Positions 59,329 to 64,000 of a stretch of 64,000 nucleotides of DNA are shown here, one piece after another. Under the pieces are notes generated by a model. The model saw nothing but the letters and a program-made list of their open reading frames with translations. It was not told the DNA's origin and searched no databases. Made by a program: the position numbers and the translations under genes. The DNA is taken from positions 186,001 to 250,000 of the forward strand of contig NZ_CP032285.1 of assembly GCF_002165305.2 (NCBI RefSeq), read 5' to 3'. How positions within the stretch are numbered: position 1 is the stretch's first letter; every line of letters begins with the position of its first letter. This DNA is from Acinetobacter sp. WCHA55 (lineage in GTDB: Bacteria > Pseudomonadota > Gammaproteobacteria > Pseudomonadales > Moraxellaceae).

Positions 59329-60599
59329 AAACGAGAAACGTTTATATCGTAGGTGGAGCTCGGATTCCATTTATGAAATCTATGACCGCATATCGAGACG
59401 TCTCAAGTGAAGAACTAATGACGGCGAGCCTAAAGAGTTTAGTTGATAGATATAACTTGGAAGGAAAAACTGTGGGCGATGTAGCCTTAGGAGCTGTCAT
59501 GCACAGCTCGGCTAACTGGAATTTGGCTCGTGAAGTCGTTCAATCCTCCGGTTTGCATCCAAACACTCCGGCATATAACGTGCAACGTGCTTGCGGAACG
59601 AGCTTGGAAAATACGATTCAGATTGCTCACAAAATTTCTAGCCACCAAATTGAAAGTGGCATTGCGGGCGGTGTTGATAGCAACAGCGATTTGCCCATTA
59701 TGGTTAGTCGAACTTTCGCAAGAAAATTGATTGCGTTGAATTCTGCCAGAACGCTTGGTGAGAAAGTAAAAATCATTTTAGGAATTAAACCTAGCGATCT
59801 AAAGCCAGTGTTGCCCGCAGTGGTTGAGCCACGCACCGGAAAATCAATGGGTGAGCATTGCGAACTCATGGTTAAAGAGTGGAATATTTCTCGCCAAGAG
59901 CAAGATGAGTTAGCGCTGGCAAGTCACAGAAATGCAGCTCAAGCATATAAAGATGGGTTTTATGATGATCTCGTCTTTCCATTCCAAGGAAATAAGACCG
60001 ATGGAATTTTGCGTGCTGATACAACTTTGGAAAAATTGTCGAAGTTAAAACCTGTTTTTGATAAATCAGAAAAAGGGACTTTGACGGCGGGAAATTCAAG
60101 CTCGCTCACAGATGGCTCATCCACCGTTCTTTTGGCTTCCGAAGAAGAGGCTAAAAAGAATAATTGGCCGCTGTTGGCCAAGATTGTGGATTCTCATACT
60201 TCTGCCGTGGATTACGTCGCTGGCGAAGGTTTGCTCATGGCTCCAACTGTGGCGGTCAGTGAATTATTGAAGCGAAACGGCTTAAAGCTTCAGGATTTTG
60301 ATTTTTACGAAATTCACGAGGCGTTCGCTGGACAAGTGCTCTGCACGATGAAGGCGTGGGAGTCTGCTGAATACTGCAAAACACGTTTGGGACGATCAGA
60401 GCCTCTCGGAAAAATTGACCGCTCGAAGCTAAATGTCCGTGGAAGTAGCATTGCCCTTGGGCATCCGTTTGCGGCTACTGGCGCTAAGATCGTCGGAGTT
60501 TTAGCAAAGATACTGCACTCAGCTGGTCCTGGAAAACGTGGCCTTATCGTCGTTTGCACGGCGGGAGGAATGGGAGTGGCTACAATTCTTGAAAGTTAG
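59325..60599 (+). CDS. Acetyl-CoA acyltransferase (thiolase)
   Basis: 424 residues, FadI/thiolase type. Catalytic cysteine in VQRACGTSLE, GHPFAATGAK with the catalytic histidine and a second cysteine in VVCTAGGMG. It is translationally coupled to the monooxygenase gene. Why it is in a methionine-repair operon is not clear. Confidence 0.9.
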   Translation: MKTRNVYIVGGARIPFMKSMTAYRDVSSEELMTASLKSLVDRYNLEGKTVGDVALGAVMHSSANWNLAREVVQSSGLHPNTPAYNVQRACGTSLENTIQIAHKISSHQIESGIAGGVDSNSDLPIMVSRTFARKLIALNSARTLGEKVKIILGIKPSDLKPVLPAVVEPRTGKSMGEHCELMVKEWNISRQEQDELALASHRNAAQAYKDGFYDDLVFPFQGNKTDGILRADTTLEKLSKLKPVFDKSEKGTLTAGNSSSLTDGSSTVLLASEEEAKKNNWPLLAKIVDSHTSAVDYVAGEGLLMAPTVAVSELLKRNGLKLQDFDFYEIHEAFAGQVLCTMKAWESAEYCKTRLGRSEPLGKIDRSKLNVRGSSIALGHPFAATGAKIVGVLAKILHSAGPGKRGLIVVCTAGGMGVATILES

Positions 60600-60608
60600 G
60601 AGAAAAAT

Positions 60609-61271
60609 ATGTCGGATCTAAAAATGAATAAAGAAGACGGTGTTGAAAGCTATGAATTTGCAACCCCTGAAGCAATCGAAGAAGCATTGAAAATCGGGAA
60701 GCTTAGTCAAACGGTTTTCGGCATGGGTTGCTTTTGGGGACCGGATTCTAATTTTGGAGGGACGCAGGGAGTAGTGCAAACACGTGTTGGCTACGCTGGA
60801 GCATCAACTCTGGATCCGAGTTACCGCAACATCAACGGACACGCCGAAGTCGTCAGAGTGATCTACGATAAAGACCAAATCAGCTACAGGGAACTTCTTG
60901 GAAGTTTTGAATCATGGTCTGTTCATGGTAGAAAGCAGGGCCAGTATCGCCAGATACTTTTTGTTTTTGATCTGGAGCAAAAACAAGTAGCTGAAGAACT
61001 GATTCAAGCGATTGGAAAGGAGAAATCTCCCGAGGTGATTGAGGCCGGAGAACAAAATGGTTATTTTTGGCCCGCCGAAGATTACCATCAAAAGCATCGT
61101 CTTCGCAGAAACAAACAGCTTGTAAGTCTTGCAGAAGTAGATTTCGGTCCTCGCTGGGATGAACATCTGTATTTTACTAAATTAAATAGTACCGATAGAA
61201 AAGGCTTCAGTCTCTCAAGCTGGCTAAAAAAGTTGTCTCCGGAAATGCAGAAAGCTTACCGAATCGGTTAA
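60609..61271 (+). CDS. msrA: Second, divergent MsrA
   Basis: 220 residues with GMGCFWGPDSNF (catalytic cysteine) and GYAGAST. It has N- and C-terminal extensions, and the usual DPT-NxQG-D-GT segment is replaced by WSVHGRKQGQY, so it may have a different substrate range. AGGAGAAAA precedes the ATG. Confidence 0.85.
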   Translation: MSDLKMNKEDGVESYEFATPEAIEEALKIGKLSQTVFGMGCFWGPDSNFGGTQGVVQTRVGYAGASTLDPSYRNINGHAEVVRVIYDKDQISYRELLGSFESWSVHGRKQGQYRQILFVFDLEQKQVAEELIQAIGKEKSPEVIEAGEQNGYFWPAEDYHQKHRLRRNKQLVSLAEVDFGPRWDEHLYFTKLNSTDRKGFSLSSWLKKLSPEMQKAYRIG

Positions 61272-61438
61272 TCTGAAATTGCAGCTGGCTAAAGAACTCT
61301 ATTTTCTATATGTAAAGAATGTGACGATCTCCTTCACATGGAGTCCAAGAGAGCATAAAAAATCTGTGTAAGTCGCATTACCCATGTATTTGAAAGGAAT
61401 AAATAATGCCAATATCAGACCAGCTTATCGACCGAAGC

Positions 61439-61463
61439 AAGACCTCAGTTTTTATGAGGTCTT
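61439..61463. terminator. Hairpin before the GGDEF gene end
   Basis: AAGACCTCA and TGAGGTCTT stem in the 219-bp gap 61272-61490. No other feature was recognised in the gap; a junction to gammaproteobacterial chromosomal-like DNA may lie here. Confidence 0.55.
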
Positions 61464-61490
61464 GAGATCAGCGCAGCATGAACAGATCTC

Positions 61491-62468
61491 TTACAGTGTG
61501 GCGAACACACTGGTTTGATTGCGGCCTTGGGTTTTAGCTTTGTATAACATCTGATCGGCGACTTCGAGCAACTGCTTTTTGTCGTCAAATAAATCAGCGC
61601 TGGCCAAACCTATGCTGACCGTTAATTGTCGTAATAACCACTCATGGTTAGCCACTACCAGCCTTAACTTTTCCAGTGTTTTATTTGCGGACGCTGTGTC
61701 TGTGCCTGGCAGGATCAGCACAAACTCTTCACCACCATAACGGGCGAAAAAGTCATAGTTCCTGCTATGGCGCTGAAACAGAGCCGCGACTTGACTCAGT
61801 GCCTCATCTCCTGCGGCATGACCATAGCTGTCGTTAAAACTCTTAAAGTGATCAATATCAATCAATGCCAGTACAAAAGATTGTCCTGTTCTTTGCCAGC
61901 GAGCAAATTCAGCTTCAAACTTGAGGTCAAAAGCTCTTCTGTTGTTCACCCCTGTCAGCGCATCCGTCATGCTGGTATTATGTAATTGTTCGCCGACTTT
62001 TTTCAGCTCCAGTATGGCGATCACTTGTCTGGACAGAGCCTGCAAAGAGCTTATCTGCCGCTGGTTCAGCTGCTTAGGAACATGATCATAGACACAAATA
62101 GTACCAATCACTGCACCTTCGGGATCAATCAGCGGCGAGCCAGCATAAAATCGGTAGCCAGGTCCTGAAATCACCATAGCATTGGTACTGAATCTGTGAT
62201 CTAAAGTAGCGTCAGGGACCACCATTACCGCATCAGGTGTTTCCATTGCATACACGCAAAAGGACTCTTTAATTAATACAGAGGTACGCGAAATACCAAC
62301 TTTTGCAATTAGATTCAGCTTTGTGTCATCGGTTCGCGTCACCATAGCCACTGGTGCATCACAGATATAACACGCCAGTTCAGTGATATCCCGCAGGTTC
62401 TGATCTGCTTCAGCAGGTGCTTTTAGTGTGGTTTCTGCACTAGCTGTTTGAGCTAAACTAAAGGTCAT
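61491..62468 (-). CDS. GAF-GGDEF diguanylate cyclase
   Basis: 325 residues. An N-terminal GAF domain (about 25-170) is followed by GGDEF with the active signature GGEEF in RYGGEEFVLILPG, so it should make cyclic-di-GMP. Residues around LIDIDHFKSFND are the metal-binding part. Alone, without an EAL partner, in Pararheinheimera-like DNA. Confidence 0.9.
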   Translation of the reverse strand: MTFSLAQTASAETTLKAPAEADQNLRDITELACYICDAPVAMVTRTDDTKLNLIAKVGISRTSVLIKESFCVYAMETPDAVMVVPDATLDHRFSTNAMVISGPGYRFYAGSPLIDPEGAVIGTICVYDHVPKQLNQRQISSLQALSRQVIAILELKKVGEQLHNTSMTDALTGVNNRRAFDLKFEAEFARWQRTGQSFVLALIDIDHFKSFNDSYGHAAGDEALSQVAALFQRHSRNYDFFARYGGEEFVLILPGTDTASANKTLEKLRLVVANHEWLLRQLTVSIGLASADLFDDKKQLLEVADQMLYKAKTQGRNQTSVFATL

Positions 62469-62749
62469 GTACTTCTCCGTTTTTCTACTGCATTTTTCAA
62501 AGATCCTGCATAGAAAAATGAATTAAATCGTTGATTTAACTCTAGCATAGATCTGTCAGACTTGAAGTTATCTCTGTAGCAATGGTATTGTTTTGTACAA
62601 TATTCGCCTGCTTGATTTGAGTTTTAGCTGTATTTATAAACTTTTGGCTTTTCCGGTCGCAGGCTCTATAATTTGCTCGTTTAAATCCAACTCTTCGTCT
62701 AACGTCATCTATTTAGTGTGCATGCGGCCTCCGGAGCATTTTCCGTGGC

Positions 62750-62998
62750 TTATTTTACCGAAGCATCGGGATTGCTAAATAGAGCTGAACGCTGTAATGC
62801 GCTTTCGAACTGAGCTTTCCGTAACTTCGGCATTAGTTCATGTACCTTGCTTACTGGATGTTGGTTGACGCGCAGCAGCACGTCCGTCAGATAATCGTAA
62901 ACGTTAATAGCAGTGTTGACCTTGCTTTGAATGACGCCAACATGCTTAGCACCAAGCTCCGTTCAGCAGAATCACAGCCAGTTTTTCAGTTATCCCAA
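62750..62998 (-). pseudogene. IS66-family transposase remnant, 3' end
   Basis: Minus-strand frame reads TELGAKHVGVIQSKVNT, YDYLTDVLLRVNQHPVSKV and ends NPDASVK, matching the C-terminus of IS66 TnpC. The residue before TEL is a stop where TGG is expected, so it is decayed. No IS ends were identified. Confidence 0.7.
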
Positions 62999-63085
62999 GT
63001 GTCACTCTCAGATTAAAGGCCGCCATACCGGATGTAGTGCCAACAAGAAAACTAAAACACAACTTCGCTGATCATCGCTGAGTGT

Positions 63086-64000
63086 TTATAAATCGTCTCC
63101 CATCACCGGTATCGATAAGCAGATAAGCCTGGTTATGCCATTAGCAGTTCTTGAAGCATTCCTGCTTTCAATGTCGTCAACGTGATCACGATTTGAGTTG
63201 AGATAACGACTCTGTTGCTGAAGACTCTCAGTTAATTGCCACTCACCAGATTCAAGAACAGCACCCGCTAACTCGGCACATACTGTTGCAAAACCATAAA
63301 GCGCTTGATTATCGCGGGTAAAACGCAGCGGCATCGTCTGGCCTTTTACAAGAAGGGACCATTCCAAAACTCTGTACTTACCTTTTAATCGGTTACTGAC
63401 AAAAATAGTTATACTTGTACCGCTGGCGCCAACAACTAAAAAGCTCGTGATAGCTAGTCCTATCAGAGACCATAACTCTGGTTTCCCACTTAGTAACAGT
63501 GGATTAGGCAAATGACTCCTCAAAACGAGATCAGCACCAAGGGTCAGCGCTGTTTTATACACTGCTTGTTCTAATAATGGAGTTGCATTGACCAGTGACG
63601 CAACAGCATCACAACTATAAGGTTCTAGAACTGCCGTAGCTCTCAACCATTCTGTTTCATGGGCAATCGCCAACAAATTTGACCAAATTCGAACCAGTGC
63701 CGCTATATGAATGGAGTTTTCATCAGTCAGGACGGTTTGATTAAGCTGCTTATCCAGTTCCTGATGCCAGTATTGGTATTGGCTTGTCAAAAGTACAAAC
63801 AACTCAGATTGAAGCAACTTATTATTAGTTACCGGTCTTATCCTATTTGACATCTCATTGAATAGTTGTATAAATTTTTTGTCTGCTTGTTGCTCACGCT
63901 TTAGCAGATCTTGCTGTTGTTGAAGCATCTGTAAATCGTATTCAATGGCCTGCTTAAAAAGTGTGAGTAAGGAACAGTGTTGTGATGCCCGATCTGGGCT
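63086..64000 (-). CDS. Membrane protein, partial (5' end beyond the window)
   Basis: The frame stays open to the window edge (at least 304 residues). A helical, Gln-rich N-terminal part is followed by a single membrane helix (LWSLIGLAITSFLVVGASG) and a cytoplasmic tail. It could be a sensor or chemoreceptor-like protein, but no conserved domain was recognised. The true start may be the ATG at 63928 or outside the window. Confidence 0.5.
   Translation of the reverse strand, partial: SPDRASQHCSLLTLFKQAIEYDLQMLQQQQDLLKREQQADKKFIQLFNEMSNRIRPVTNNKLLQSELFVLLTSQYQYWHQELDKQLNQTVLTDENSIHIAALVRIWSNLLAIAHETEWLRATAVLEPYSCDAVASLVNATPLLEQAVYKTALTLGADLVLRSHLPNPLLLSGKPELWSLIGLAITSFLVVGASGTSITIFVSNRLKGKYRVLEWSLLVKGQTMPLRFTRDNQALYGFATVCAELAGAVLESGEWQLTESLQQQSRYLNSNRDHVDDIESRNASRTANGITRLICLSIPVMGDDL

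Noticed and set aside
62593..62778. 61-residue plus-strand frame
   Set aside because: No ribosome site, and it crosses the IS66 remnant on the other strand.

Overview
The window looks like part of a large, probably conjugative multidrug-resistance plasmid from Acinetobacter. The evidence is the AT-rich backbone, two ISAba125 copies forming TnaphA6, an intact ISAba1, a TraX-like pilin acetylase, an H-NS-like protein and secreted or lipoprotein genes typical of a transfer region. GC-rich accessory DNA is pasted into it: integron 3'-conserved segments, ISCR1, and a blaPER block that resembles Pararheinheimera DNA.

Layout. 1-11511 is a complex class 1 integron remnant: partial sul1, ISCR1 (orf513), blaPER, a glutathione S-transferase, an ABC transporter, several Pararheinheimera-like unknown genes, a second 3'-conserved segment (5'-truncated qacEdelta1, full sul1, orf5), and truncated tniB and tniA. 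A Tn7-like end abuts tniA at 11512. 11.6-36.4 kb is an island of about 25 small genes, mostly unknown and nearly all on the minus strand. It includes a MSHFTV-family protein, a PAPS-reductase-like PP-loop protein, a Fic toxin with a VbhA-like antitoxin and a cold-shock/Excalibur fusion. TnaphA6 (15902-18973) sits inside it. 36.5-42.8 kb holds an AcrVA2-like anti-CRISPR, an orphan Cas6e-like protein and a SprT protease / PD-(D/E)XK nuclease / SNF2 helicase operon. 42.8-51.0 kb is a transfer-associated region (TraX, transglycosylase, thermonuclease, lipoprotein). 51.3-54.0 kb is a nest of broken genes: a truncated Mod methylase, a truncated integrase, a complete IS3-family element and an IS21 istB remnant. 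54.5-61.3 kb is an oxidant-repair island (AraC/RclR-like regulator, AbiC-like membrane protein, msrA, glutaredoxins, msrB, monooxygenase, thiolase, second msrA) split by ISAba1. 61.5-64 kb again looks gammaproteobacterial: a GAF-GGDEF protein, an IS66 remnant and a partial membrane protein.

The most unusual feature is a repeated control module in the 12-36 kb island. At least fourteen minus-strand promoters share a good -10 but replace the normal -35 with an AAAAGTTTTT-like box at 16-17 bp spacing. Eleven copies of a two-part palindromic repeat, all in the same orientation, lie upstream of these promoters. Twelve leaders carry a small hairpin with compensatory base changes directly before a conserved UAAAACUUGGAG ribosome-binding segment. 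Together these suggest one coordinated, phage-like or leading-region-like regulon of unknown genes. No CRISPR array, tRNA, rRNA or replication gene was recognised.
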